From Microcoleus sp. bin38.metabat.b11b12b14.051 (GTDB lineage Bacteria; Cyanobacteriota; Cyanobacteriia; Cyanobacteriales; Microcoleaceae): a DNA stretch of 64,000 bases. The notes beneath the pieces are model-generated. The model saw only the letters and a list, made by a program, of their open reading frames with translations. It searched no databases and had not been told where the DNA came from. A program made the translations under genes and the position numbers. The first letter of the stretch is position 1. Each line of letters begins with the position of its first letter. The stretch is from positions 496,001 through 560,000 of the forward strand of contig NZ_JAAFKD010000001.1 in the NCBI RefSeq assembly GCF_013299165.1, written 5' to 3'. Positions 35,226-43,550 of this stretch are shown one piece after another.

Positions 35226-36475
35226 TGATTGAGAATTTCCTTGCGTTGAATTAGCCAATCTGCTCTCACAAATTCAGGATCTTCTTCTCCCATTCTGCGC
35301 GCTAATTCTTGACGCAATCGCCGTGCATTGTCAAGTTCACCCTTGTCTATGAAGCGAAACAGTTCATATAAAGATTCCTGAGTTTCCTGCGGACGTTCTG
35401 GAGTTCCCATGAGCGTTTCTAGAATTCGATTGCTATCTTTACCATAGGATGGTACGCGCTTCATTACAATTCCTTCAGATGTTGATATCAAAAGATGAAC
35501 CCATTTGATATCGCTGATTACCTGTGGCGAATGAGTGGTAATTATAAACTGGCAATTAGGGAAAGTTTTTGCCAGATTCGGAATAATAGCCCGTTGCCAT
35601 TTTGGGTGCAAGTGTAGCTCAATCTCGTCAATCAAAACAACGCCGGAACCCTTAAGTGGATTGCATAATGGATTCGGATTTGCGATCGCCAAACGCCTTG
35701 CTAAATCACCTGCTAGTGCTAACAAGCATTTTTCACCATCGGATAGTTGATTGACGATCAGTTCATCGCCTTCTTTGTTTACAGTCATTCGCAAAGGAGA
35801 TCGCCTAACCCGTAAATTTGAGAAGCCGTCTAATAAGTTAGCGATCGCATCTCTGACTGCTTCTAATTCGCGATCGCGATACTCATTAGAACTATTTAGT
35901 CGTAATTCATTTTCTAAATCTTCCCGGTCTCTAAACCACTCAAAAAAGCGCCTAAAATCGATCTGACCGCCCGTGAGTACCTCATCATAAGCAGTTATCT
36001 GTTCAAACGAATGTTTCGTCCTAATCTTCAAAGGAATATCAAGTACGGCACGGTTAGTTGGATAGTAAATTGCTAAAGGCAAGTCTACCAAAGAAGTAGA
36101 ATCTAACTGACGATGTATCTTATCAACAACTGTTTTTAACTCCCCAAGGTTGCTGCTAGTCTCCTTACTTCGCCTTTTACTTACCTTAGTTAAAGACCAT
36201 ACTAATTCCTGCTCATTGTCCATTGAAATTGTAATTTCATTATGAGTTTCTTTGCATCCTTTTTTGATATCATCTTCATTGAAAGAGCGCCCAGAACTAT
36301 TGGGGTTTTGAATTCGCTTTGTCAGACTGGATAGAAGAATGGCTAGACAATCAAGTATGCTAGATTTTCCGACACCGTTAATACCGATGAACACAGTAGG
36401 CTCATCGGTATTAAACTCCAAGGTTAAATCTCTGATGCCTCGGAATGAGTTCATTTTTAGACGCTTGACTTTCAC
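35222..36475 (-). CDS. ptuA: PtuA-like SMC-type ATPase of a Septu-type system
   Basis: 417 residues. The ABC-type ATPase opens with MNSFRGIRDLTLEF, then Walker A GINGVGKSS at about 31-39. The signature LSDGEKCLLALAGDLARRLA, Walker B VVLIDEIELHLHP and the H-loop ITTHSPQVI come at about 235-330. A middle insertion of roughly 90 residues separates them, where canonical proteins carry a short coiled region. The C-terminus RFIDKGELDNARRLRQELAR and the ending RADWLIQRKEI are like PtuA. The start is the ATG at 36475, preceded by no strong ribosome site. It is co-transcribed with ptuB through a four-base overlap. Energy sensing of phage infection by PtuA is known for characterised systems; here it is inferred. 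Confidence 0.85.
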   Translation of the reverse strand: MKVKRLKMNSFRGIRDLTLEFNTDEPTVFIGINGVGKSSILDCLAILLSSLTKRIQNPNSSGRSFNEDDIKKGCKETHNEITISMDNEQELVWSLTKVSKRRSKETSSNLGELKTVVDKIHRQLDSTSLVDLPLAIYYPTNRAVLDIPLKIRTKHSFEQITAYDEVLTGGQIDFRRFFEWFRDREDLENELRLNSSNEYRDRELEAVRDAIANLLDGFSNLRVRRSPLRMTVNKEGDELIVNQLSDGEKCLLALAGDLARRLAIANPNPLCNPLKGSGVVLIDEIELHLHPKWQRAIIPNLAKTFPNCQFIITTHSPQVISDIKWVHLLISTSEGIVMKRVPSYGKDSNRILETLMGTPERPQETQESLYELFRFIDKGELDNARRLRQELARRMGEEDPEFVRADWLIQRKEILNQ

Positions 36476-36671
36476 GCTTTGGTTCTCGCTCTGCCTGAGT
36501 GGGTTATATTTTTGAGATTATATCAAATCAATACTTCCAAATATAGTCAACAATAGACAAGATTGCAAAAGTGGTAAACTATCTTAAGATTATCTGCACT
36601 ACATCTGTGTTGATCTGCCTTGAAGGAGTGGTTGACGGGCTCTATCAAAGATCTATGCAACCGGTTCTGCG

Positions 36672-36694
36672 TACCAGGCGCTTTGCGCCTGGTA
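36672..36694. repeat. Perfect 10-bp hairpin TACCAGGCGC
   Basis: TACCAGGCGC-TTT-GCGCCTGGTA, 15 bases beyond the FMN reductase stop codon on that strand. There is no T-run, so it is a weak terminator candidate at best. Nothing else of note is visible in this gap. Confidence 0.7.
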
Positions 36695-36709
36695 ACGAGT
36701 AAAATCGCC

Positions 36710-37291
36710 TCACGCGATTAATTTGGACAGCACATTAGACAACTTAGCGCCGAGATTCTCAACAGACTCCTGCTGTTTGGGATCTTTCATTGTACCGTCA
36801 GCGTTAAATACTCCAAAAGCTTGAGGAATTGCTTTCTGATCTGGCAGCACGAACACGTTAATATTACCCAAGATCGATCGCAAATGCACCAATCCCCGCA
36901 AACCGCCAAGCCCGCCAGGGGAAGTGCTCATAATTACCGCTACTTTGTCAGTAAATGCCACCAATCCCGGTTCGCCCGGTGCTGGGCGCGATACCCAGTC
37001 GATCGCATTTTTCAACACAGCCGTAACCGAACTGTTATACTCGGGAGAAGCAATCAAAAACCCGTCATGAGCTACCATCAATTCCTTCAACTTCCGGGCA
37101 TTCTCTGGGATTCCCTCTTTGGCTTCCAAATCTTCGTCAAATAGTGGCAGCGGTAAATCGCGCAAATCTAGATAAGTAACTTCGGCACCCGCCGCCCTAG
37201 CCCCAGCCGCCGCAACTTTTACCAGCAGTTTGTTGTAGGATGCCTCCCGGATACTTCCGGCAAATGCAAGTATTTTTGGTCTATTTGTCAT
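36710..37291 (-). CDS. NAD(P)H-dependent FMN reductase
   Basis: 193-residue flavodoxin-fold reductase of the NADPH-dependent FMN reductase family (azo/chromate reductase-like). The FMN phosphate loop is AGSIREASYN at about 11-20, and SPEYNSSVTAVLKNAIDWVSRP at about 82-103 holds the second FMN-binding loop. TSPGGLGGLRGLVHLRS follows. The enzyme reduces FMN or quinone-like substrates with NAD(P)H in the cytoplasm. The start ATG at 37291 gives MTNRPKILAFAG. A free-standing gene, upstream of which is a 190-base gap without recognisable features. Confidence 0.9.
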   Translation of the reverse strand: MTNRPKILAFAGSIREASYNKLLVKVAAAGARAAGAEVTYLDLRDLPLPLFDEDLEAKEGIPENARKLKELMVAHDGFLIASPEYNSSVTAVLKNAIDWVSRPAPGEPGLVAFTDKVAVIMSTSPGGLGGLRGLVHLRSILGNINVFVLPDQKAIPQAFGVFNADGTMKDPKQQESVENLGAKLSNVLSKLIA

Positions 37292-37480
37292 TGACTTTTC
37301 CCGATTATTGCTTGCAAGTAAAATTATATAGCAATCGCCACAGCGGTGAGGACATAAATAACCTCATGAATAGAGCCGATATGCCATAGCAGAAACGGTT
37401 TGATTTCCTTGACGAAGCAACTGTCCCAGGCCCACTCTTCGACTTCGCTCAGCGCAAGCTGTCAACTGTCCACTGCTATA

Positions 37481-38362
37481 CTATTCCGAGTGGTGCCAAA
37501 CAAAGTCAGCAATGGGTTTGTCTGTGGACAAAGGAGTATCTGTGGGCGAACTAAATAAAACCGATCGCATTTTTACCTTCCCGACTCCCAAACGCCTCTC
37601 AACGCGGCTGGGAATCCCATAACCGAACATAATATGTCCTTTCCCTGCTAACACTACAACTTGATAGTCGGGGTTAGCTTTCACAAATGTAGCTATGCTT
37701 TCGGCCATAGTTTCGTCCCACAAAACTTGGGCTTGCAAAAATCTTTCAAAGGCTGTACTATGTCCCTGTGCAGATTTTTGGTGCTGTTGGAAAACTTCGA
37801 GCAGCATTTGCCGGTATTCGGCGTTGTCGGTGCGAATTTCGGAAATTGGCGGAATATATTTTTTGTCGTCGGCTGTGAGGCTTTCTAAGCCTTGAGAGGC
37901 AACTTTTCTGGTTACTTCCGATGGTGTATTTAAGGCGAGGACTGGCAGTTGCTTTTCTTTGGCCAACCGCAAAAATGGCGCGTAATATTCCCAAGGAAAA
38001 CGCCATCTGCGATCGTACTCTGTTTGCTCGACTAATTGCTCTTCTGTGATTTTACCAGCTAAGTAGTTGTCGATCGCACTTTGGAACGGACGCTGAAACA
38101 TCTCCATCGCGATCGCAATTTTACCATTTTGCCGCTGCATTTCTTGAATTATCGCCCGTTGAGCTTGGTGGTCGGCTGTGCTATCATGGGTTTCACCCAA
38201 ATACACAATTTTCGCCTTTAGCAACTGTTGCAGAATCTCTTGATTAGTATAAGTCTGCTGCGGCTGAGGGCTCGCCGTCGGTTCCGCTGTCGCGACACTG
38301 CTACACAGCAGGAAAATGCTCAGCGATAAGGCGCACAGTTTGATGAGTTTGGTTGTTTTCAT
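37481..38362 (-). CDS. ChaN family lipoprotein-like (Tiki/haem-binding superfamily)
   Basis: 293 residues with an N-terminal signal segment (about 1-25, MKTTKLIKLCALSLSIF...). The catalytic-type motif YLGETHDSTADHQAQ near 50 is typical of the ChaN/EreA/TraB group, and MEMFQRPFQ follows near 85. ChaN of Campylobacter binds haem; other members of this superfamily are metalloproteases, and the role in cyanobacteria is not defined. A GHIMFGYGIPSRVERRL stretch closes the conserved core. The start ATG at 38362 is chosen because it opens the signal peptide. Free-standing gene between repeats. Confidence 0.85.
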   Translation of the reverse strand: MKTTKLIKLCALSLSIFLLCSSVATAEPTASPQPQQTYTNQEILQQLLKAKIVYLGETHDSTADHQAQRAIIQEMQRQNGKIAIAMEMFQRPFQSAIDNYLAGKITEEQLVEQTEYDRRWRFPWEYYAPFLRLAKEKQLPVLALNTPSEVTRKVASQGLESLTADDKKYIPPISEIRTDNAEYRQMLLEVFQQHQKSAQGHSTAFERFLQAQVLWDETMAESIATFVKANPDYQVVVLAGKGHIMFGYGIPSRVERRLGVGKVKMRSVLFSSPTDTPLSTDKPIADFVWHHSE

Positions 38363-38501
38363 ACCGATATTATGACTGTTTCTCCCAACAGCAGCCACAG
38401 CCGAACTCTAATATTTTAGCGGCGCGCGCATCCACAAAGCTCGATGCTTAATTCAACTTCATCATTAATCGGAAATATCTATACCCCTACAGGATTGTCT
38501 T

Positions 38502-38580
38502 TCTTCTTCCTTCTTCCTTCTTCCTTCTTCCTTCTTCCTTCTTCCTTCTTCCTTCTGTCAACAGTCAACAGTCAACTGTT
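38502..38580. repeat. CTTCTTC microsatellite and CAACTGT heptamers
   Basis: About eight CTTCTTC units followed by CAACAGTCAACAGTCAACTG heptamers. Confidence 0.8.
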
Positions 38581-38589
38581 ATGTAAAGT

Positions 38590-38935
38590 TTAGTTGCAGG
38601 TACTTGCGCTCCCAGAAGAAGGTGGTACATTAATAATATGAAGCAAACAAAAAGCTTCTCTGACAGATACAACTTCCAGATACCGCAGCGAAGTTTAAAA
38701 TATAACTTAAGGAGTAAAAACGCTGTTTAATCTCACATCTGTCCCATCAAAAAACAATAGCAGCACCCACCAACAAAGCTGATACTTCCCCAACTAATAA
38801 GAGGGGAGCAATGCAACTGAATCTGAGGATTTATTGCAACTCCGCATCGAAGTTGAAAAAGAGGAAATCACTCGGTACATATGGCTGGGTGCTGTTATTG
38901 TTAAAACTTGTTCTTAAAACAATTTTTTTGACATT
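38590..38935. other. Intergenic stretch without supportable gene
   Basis: About 345 bases. A short open frame near 38814-38945 (MQLNLRIYCNSASKL...) and another phrase in a second frame (RIEVEKEEITRYIWLGAVIV) look like debris rather than genes. No hairpin or repeat was recognised. Confidence 0.5.
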
Positions 38936-39298
38936 TTACTGAAAAATTGTCTCGTCTTCCTTTCGCCACGCCGGATCGACGATACAAATAAATATTAGCG
39001 GTTCTTCGCCGCAGTTGTAAATAAACTGCTTGGCGTTTGGCGGAATGTAAATCGCATCTCCGACTTGCACTAATTGAGTGTCATCGTCGATGTGCATTTC
39101 CCCAATACCGCTGATGATGTAGTAAACTTCAGAAGTTGTTAGTGAGTGCGGCGCGGAAGTTTCTCCCGGCGGCAAAGTGGCGTGGGCTAAACGGTAACGC
39201 AACTCGACAGCTTGTTTGTCTGGATGCAGCAATTCTCGCAGTTGAGTACCGTCACCCGCCATAAACTCGTCGCAGCCGTTTAGCTTTTGAACTAGCAT
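38936..39298 (-). CDS. Cupin domain protein
   Basis: 120 residues forming one conserved beta-barrel (cupin_2). Motif 1 is PHSLTTSEVYYIISGIGEM (the canonical HxH is only partly kept: PHS then EVYY) and motif 2 is GDAIYIPPNAKQFIYNCGEE. Cupins bind a metal and may be enzymes, binding proteins or regulators; with an incomplete metal-binding set no reaction can be given. The start ATG at 39298 gives MLVQKLNGCDEFM. Cys residues are few. It stands alone and is probably a stress or storage-type small protein. Confidence 0.8.
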   Translation of the reverse strand: MLVQKLNGCDEFMAGDGTQLRELLHPDKQAVELRYRLAHATLPPGETSAPHSLTTSEVYYIISGIGEMHIDDDTQLVQVGDAIYIPPNAKQFIYNCGEEPLIFICIVDPAWRKEDETIFQ

Positions 39299-39407
39299 TC
39301 TTGATACACTCCTGAAAATCTCTGACTCACAACTTCAGTTTAATTCAAAGAGCGAGAGATGTTAAGAAATGTGTAAACCGGCAACCGGATTTTTCAACCA
39401 AAGTACA

Positions 39408-39464
39408 GGGGATTTAAGCCCCCACCTTTAGGTGGATTGTTTTTAGGCAGGGGCTTAAATCCCC
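39408..39464. repeat. Inverted repeat GGGGATTTAAGCCCC
   Basis: GGGGATTTAAGCCCC (39408-39422) and GGGGCTTAAATCCCC (39450-39464), with an inner CCACCTTTAGGTGG hairpin. A family of intergenic palindromes unlike A and B. Confidence 0.8.
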
Positions 39465-39586
39465 GGGCTAAAAACTTCGGACTTAACTGTCAACCCCTCG
39501 ACTTCGCGGGCGGGCTCTTCTGTCAACTCTTCGACTCCCCTCGACTTCGCGGGCGGGCAAGTCGCGAGCGCGCAAGCTGTCAACTG

Positions 39587-39868
39587 TCAACTGTTAAAGT
39601 AAGTTCCGGAATGCGATCGATAATCAGGACAGTCGATCGCATCTTCAGACAAAGCTATTATAGGCCTAACGGGACACTTAAGGTGGTAGTCGCCGGTGAA
39701 AAATACGCAGTTAGCACAAGGGATTTGGTGCATCCGCTGAGCTCTGTGCACGGAATCGCCGACAGCACGCCCGATACTCGAACACACCAACAAAACTAAA
39801 CCCCAGGCACAGACAAAACATACCGGAACTAAAACAGGCTGTATTGCCTTCAGCAAAAAGTAAAGCAT
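39587..39868 (-). CDS. Small conserved membrane protein with a four-cysteine tail
   Basis: 93 residues: MLYFLLKAIQPVLVPVCFVC, then AWGLVLLVCSSIGR, form a membrane segment. It is followed by a soluble tail HQIPCANCVFFTGDYHLKCPV and SEDAIDCPDY. The four tail cysteines (CxxC, KC, DCPDY) look like a metal or disulfide site. I recall this as a widespread cyanobacterial family of unknown function. The start is the ATG at 39868 because homologues begin MLYFLLKAIQPVL; an upstream in-frame ATG at 39895 adds only eight residues. It is next to peroxiredoxin but divergent. Confidence 0.75.
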   Translation of the reverse strand: MLYFLLKAIQPVLVPVCFVCAWGLVLLVCSSIGRAVGDSVHRAQRMHQIPCANCVFFTGDYHLKCPVRPIIALSEDAIDCPDYRSHSGTYFNS

Positions 39869-40033
39869 AGCAACAAAATTTAGTGGTAGGAACAACGTCG
39901 CATATAGATTACAGTAGTGGAATTGGGTGGCGATCGACCAAAAAGTTTAAAATCATTTACAACGCGATCGAGAAACCGGGCAATTGTGGGATGATAGATA
40001 CCTGTTGTTAAATAAAATTAGAGGAAACCAGTT

Positions 40034-40672
40034 ATGTCTCTACGATTAGGCGATACAGTTCCCAACTTTACCCAAGCCTCCTCGGAAGGCGAAATCAATT
40101 TCTACGACTGGGCTGGCGATAGCTGGGTCGTGTTGTTTTCTCACCCGAAAGACTATACTCCAGTGTGCACCACCGAACTCGGTGCAGTGGCCCGTCTCAA
40201 GTCTGAATTTGACAAGCGGGGCGTCAAAACCATCGCCCTCAGCGTCGATGATGTGGATTCTCACATGGGCTGGATTAAAGATATTGAGGAAACTCAAAAA
40301 GTTACTCTCAATTATCCAATTTTAGCAGATGGCGATCGTAAAGTTTCCGACATTTACGATATGATCCATCCTAACTCCCTGAATAACTTAACAATCCGCA
40401 CAGTTTTTGTGATTGACCCGGACAAGAAACTGCGTTTGAGCATTACGTATCCGGCGAGCACTGGCCGGAACTTTAATGAAATTCTGCGAGTAATTGATTC
40501 CCTGCAACTAACAGACAAATACAGCGTTGCGACTCCGGTTGATTGGAAAGATGGTGATGATTGCGTTATCGTACCATCGATTACCGACCCCGCAGAGTTG
40601 GCAGAAAAATTTCCGAAAGGTTACACACCAGTTAAGCCTTATTTGCGGATGACTCCTCAACCAAATAAATAG
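40034..40672 (+). CDS. Peroxiredoxin, 1-Cys (Prx6 type)
   Basis: 212-residue thiol peroxidase. The peroxidatic Cys45 lies in SHPKDYTPVCTTELG, the Prx6 signature. The second half has the Prx6-specific elements DMIHPNSLNNLTIRTVFVID and the C-terminal YTPVKPYLRMTPQPNK. There is no resolving cysteine in the usual place, as expected of 1-Cys peroxiredoxins. It reduces hydrogen and organic peroxides. The start ATG at 40034 has GAGGA about 10 bases upstream. Divergent from the small Cys-rich membrane protein; a repeat array follows. Confidence 0.93.
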   Translation: MSLRLGDTVPNFTQASSEGEINFYDWAGDSWVVLFSHPKDYTPVCTTELGAVARLKSEFDKRGVKTIALSVDDVDSHMGWIKDIEETQKVTLNYPILADGDRKVSDIYDMIHPNSLNNLTIRTVFVIDPDKKLRLSITYPASTGRNFNEILRVIDSLQLTDKYSVATPVDWKDGDDCVIVPSITDPAELAEKFPKGYTPVKPYLRMTPQPNK

Positions 40673-40685
40673 GTTTAATTTGCAA

Positions 40686-40905
40686 ACAGGTTCGTAGTGA
40701 GGACTTTAGTCCTTGAGGTTCGTAGTGAGGACTTTAGTCCTTCAAGTTCGTAGTGAGGACTTCAGTCCGCCCGGTTCGTAGTGAGGACTTTAGTCCTTCT
40801 TAATTTTTGATCACTGAAGTCCTCACTACAAACAGTTTCGCAGTCATGACTTTAGTCATTCATCCTGATTTTTGAGGACTGAAGTCCTCACTACAAACAG
40901 CGATT
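40686..40905. repeat. Cluster of family A repeats
   Basis: At least six copies in both orientations (for example near 40691, 40716, 40745, 40770, 40810 and 40873), packed end to end between peroxiredoxin and the Uma2 gene. The last copy overlaps the region just before the Uma2 ribosome site. Confidence 0.88.
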
Positions 40906-40918
40906 GAGGAAATTAATT

Positions 40919-41503
40919 ATGTTGACATCAAAAATTGTATTGCGAATACCGCCAAAATTGAAAATGACAGACGACGAGTTTTTCGAGTTTTGTCAAATCA
41001 ATCGTGAATTACGCATTGAACGCAACAAATCGGGAGAACTGCTAATTATGCCCCCTACTGGTTCGGAGACGGGAAATAGAGAAGGAAATATATTTGGGCC
41101 TCTGTGGGTTTGGGCAGAACAAAACGGTACAGGCTTAGCATTTACTTCGAGTACAGGATTTACTTTGTCAACAGGTGCAGACAAGTCGCCAGATGCTGCT
41201 TGGATTAAACTGGAAAGATGGAATGCTTTGTCACCCGAACAAAAGCAAAGATTTGCTCCGATTTGCCCAGATTTTGTAGTAGAACTCAGGTCTGCGTCTG
41301 ACAATCTCAAGCCATTGCAGGAAAAGATGCAAGAATATATGAGAGAACCAGGAGTGCAGTTAGGCTGGTTAATCGATCGCAAAAATCGCCGAGTCTACAT
41401 CTACCGTCCCGATTTACCAGAGGAATGTTTGGAGAATCCGGCTACAATCAGTGGCGACCCAGTTTTACCGGGATTTGTTCTGAATATGAGCAAAATATGG
41501 TAA
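40919..41503 (+). CDS. Uma2 family (DUF820) PD-(D/E)XK protein
   Basis: 194 residues. Nuclease-fold protein of a family that is greatly expanded in filamentous cyanobacteria and of unknown role. The usual DUF820 features are IERNKSGELLIMPPTGSETGNREGNIFG, SPDAAWIKLERW (active-site Asp), PDFVVELRSASDNLKPLQEKM (ExK-like; here VELRS) and the ending GWLIDRKNRRVYIYRP. The Lys of the PD-(D/E)XK motif is not clearly present. The start is the ATG at 40919 with GAGGA at about 40906; longer frames need TTG. It is followed 62 bases later by cysK. Confidence 0.85.
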   Translation: MLTSKIVLRIPPKLKMTDDEFFEFCQINRELRIERNKSGELLIMPPTGSETGNREGNIFGPLWVWAEQNGTGLAFTSSTGFTLSTGADKSPDAAWIKLERWNALSPEQKQRFAPICPDFVVELRSASDNLKPLQEKMQEYMREPGVQLGWLIDRKNRRVYIYRPDLPEECLENPATISGDPVLPGFVLNMSKIW

Positions 41504-41565
41504 ACTGCTACTACGAAATATCAAATTATTCTCAGAATTATATAGTATACAAACACTCAAAAAAT

Positions 41566-42540
41566 ATGGATATCAAAAACGGCTTTATTGGCACAATCGG
41601 CAACACGCCACTGATTCGATTAAACAGCTTCAGCGATGAAACCGGCTGCGAAATTCTCGGGAAAGCAGAATTTCTCAATCCCGGCGGTTCCGTCAAAGAT
41701 AGGGCCGCCCTTTACATCATCAAAGATGCAGAAGAAAAAGGCTTGCTGAAACCGGGCGGCACCGTTGTTGAAGGGACTGCCGGCAATACTGGCATCGGTT
41801 TAGCGCACATTTGCAACGCTAAAGGTTACAAATGTTTGATTGTGATTCCCGATACCCAATCTCAAGAAAAAATCGATGCTTTGAAAACCTTAGGCGCGGA
41901 AGTTCGGACAGTTCCCGCTGTTCCTTACAAAGACCCGAATAATTATGTCAAACTGTCGGGAAGATTGGCTGCGGAAATGGAGAATGCCGTTTGGGCAAAT
42001 CAGTTTGACAATTTAGCAAACCGCCGAGCTCATTTTGAGACAACCGGCCCGGAAATTTGGGAACAAACCGACGGCAAAATTGATGCTTGGGTGGCTGCGA
42101 CGGGTACTGGCGGAACTTTTGCGGGTGTAGCAATGTTTCTGAAATCAAAAAATCCCGCGATTAAAGCTGTTTTGGCAGATCCGATGGGTAGCGGACTTTA
42201 CAGTTATTTTAAAACTGGGGAAATTAAGAGTGAAGGTAGTTCGATTACTGAGGGAATTGGTACGAGTCGTGTCACGGGAAATATGGAGAATGTCCCGGTA
42301 GATGATGCTATCCAAATAGATGATACTGAAGCTGTCCGTGTGGTTTACCAACTGCTGAGGAAAGAGGGGCTATTTATGGGCGGTTCGGTGGGGATTAATG
42401 TGGGGGCTGCTGTGGCTTTGGCTAAGCAAATGGGGCCGGGACATAGGATTGTGACGGTACTCTGCGACGGTGGAGCTCGGTATCAGTCGCGTTTGTTCGA
42501 TCGCGAATGGTTAGCCTCAAAAGGTTTATCATCAGATTAG
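41566..42540 (+). CDS. cysK: Cysteine synthase A (O-acetylserine sulfhydrylase)
   Basis: Makes L-cysteine from O-acetyl-L-serine and sulfide. 324 residues, fold-II PLP enzyme. PLP lysine Lys44 lies in NPGGSVKDRAALY; the TAGNTGIG loop binds substrate; GTGGTFAGV is the phosphate-binding loop and GGSVGINVG a later cofactor contact. The start is the ATG at 41566, which gives MDIKNGFIGTIGNTPLIRL; an in-frame ATG at 41425 overlaps the Uma2 gene and lacks conservation. The last 15 codons (LFDREWLASKGLSSD) lie inside a DNA segment that is repeated three more times beyond the stop codon. Confidence 0.93.
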   Translation: MDIKNGFIGTIGNTPLIRLNSFSDETGCEILGKAEFLNPGGSVKDRAALYIIKDAEEKGLLKPGGTVVEGTAGNTGIGLAHICNAKGYKCLIVIPDTQSQEKIDALKTLGAEVRTVPAVPYKDPNNYVKLSGRLAAEMENAVWANQFDNLANRRAHFETTGPEIWEQTDGKIDAWVAATGTGGTFAGVAMFLKSKNPAIKAVLADPMGSGLYSYFKTGEIKSEGSSITEGIGTSRVTGNMENVPVDDAIQIDDTEAVRVVYQLLRKEGLFMGGSVGINVGAAVALAKQMGPGHRIVTVLCDGGARYQSRLFDREWLASKGLSSD

Positions 42541-43103
42541 TAGCCGCGTTGCACACGTGTATCGAGATCAGTCTGGCGTAGTCAAACAATCCCGAAAACG
42601 GTTATTGATGTAGTTCGATCGCGATTGGTTGACATCAAAAGGTTTATCATCAGATTAGTAGCCGCGTTGCACACGTGTATCGAGATCAGTCTGGCGTCGC
42701 GAAACAATCCCGAAAACGCTTGTAGCGCCGACAAGATTGTCTGGCGTCACAAATTATCTGGAAAATATCTGCGTCTATCAGTGTTTATCTGCTTTGCATC
42801 TGCGGTTAGCCGATTCATCAAATATTGATGTAGTTCGATCGCCAATGGTTGGCATCAAAAGGTTTATCATCAGATTAGTAGCCGCGTTGCACACGTGTAT
42901 CGAGATCAGTCTGGCGTAGTCAAACAATCCCGAAAACGCTTGTAGCGCCGACAAGATTGTCTGGCGTCACAAATTATCTGGAAAATATCTGCGTCTATCA
43001 GTGTTTATCTGCTTTGCATCTGCGGTTAGCCGATTCATCAAATATTGATGTAGTTCGATCGCCAATGGTTGGCATCAAAAGGTTTATCATCACATTAATC
43101 ATG
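42497..43103 (+). repeat. Tandem array derived from the 3' end of cysK
   Basis: The phrase TTCGATCGCGAATGGTTAGC...ATCATCAGATTAG, which includes the cysK stop codon, recurs at about 42617, 42835 and (partly) 43057. Units 2 and 3 are about 220 bp and include a 110-bp segment with CTTGTAGCGCCGACAAGATT and CTGCGTCTATCAGTG; the first is only 120 bp. A fourth unit is cut short. The short open frames here are the same repeat read in different phases. Confidence 0.9.
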
Positions 43104-43234
43104 ATGTGTGGGATGGGCTTTGAGCAGCGTCCAAAATCTGCATTGACTCTCTGACCACTTTGGGTATATATGGCCACACCTATTCCCATTGTACAAAAAT
43201 AGCATACATTCAGCAGAGTGTCAAGCAAAAAAAC

Positions 43235-43534
43235 ATGAAAATTATCGAATCTTCGAGGCGAGTTCTTGTTTGCCAAAACCGCACTTGTCGCAAGCAAAGT
43301 GCAGCCAAGGTACTGACAGCTTTTCAGAAATTGTCCGGTGCAGAAGTAGAAGTTGTAGCTAGCAGTTGTTTGGGACAGTGTGGCAACGGGCCGATGGTGT
43401 TAGTCCTACCAGAAGAGGTTTGGTATAGCGGTGTTTCTGCTGAAGAAGTTGCGGCAATCACCGAGCAACATTTGCAGGGCGGAAAGCCGATAGAGGCGAT
43501 GCTTTACCGCAAGTTTCACGGGCTTTCGCGGTAA
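43235..43534 (+). CDS. Thioredoxin-like [2Fe-2S] ferredoxin domain protein
   Basis: 99 residues. A single thioredoxin-fold [2Fe-2S] domain with four cysteines: CQNRTC (Cys13, Cys18) and SCLGQCGNG (Cys45, Cys49), the spacing of the small clostridial or NuoE-type ferredoxins. It probably carries electrons in the cytoplasm; partner unknown. The start is the ATG at 43235 with an A-rich leader. The next gene is convergent, 16 bases after the stop codon. Confidence 0.85.
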   Translation: MKIIESSRRVLVCQNRTCRKQSAAKVLTAFQKLSGAEVEVVASSCLGQCGNGPMVLVLPEEVWYSGVSAEEVAAITEQHLQGGKPIEAMLYRKFHGLSR

Positions 43535-43550
43535 CAACAACACTTCTGGT

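Noticed and set aside
34590..36475. Retron with HNH effector
   Set aside because: The HNH protein family does occur in retrons, but no reverse transcriptase or inverted msr-msd RNA was seen within several kilobases.
42625..43154. Short frames after cysK
   Set aside because: They are the cysK-derived tandem array read in another phase; the products repeat each other.
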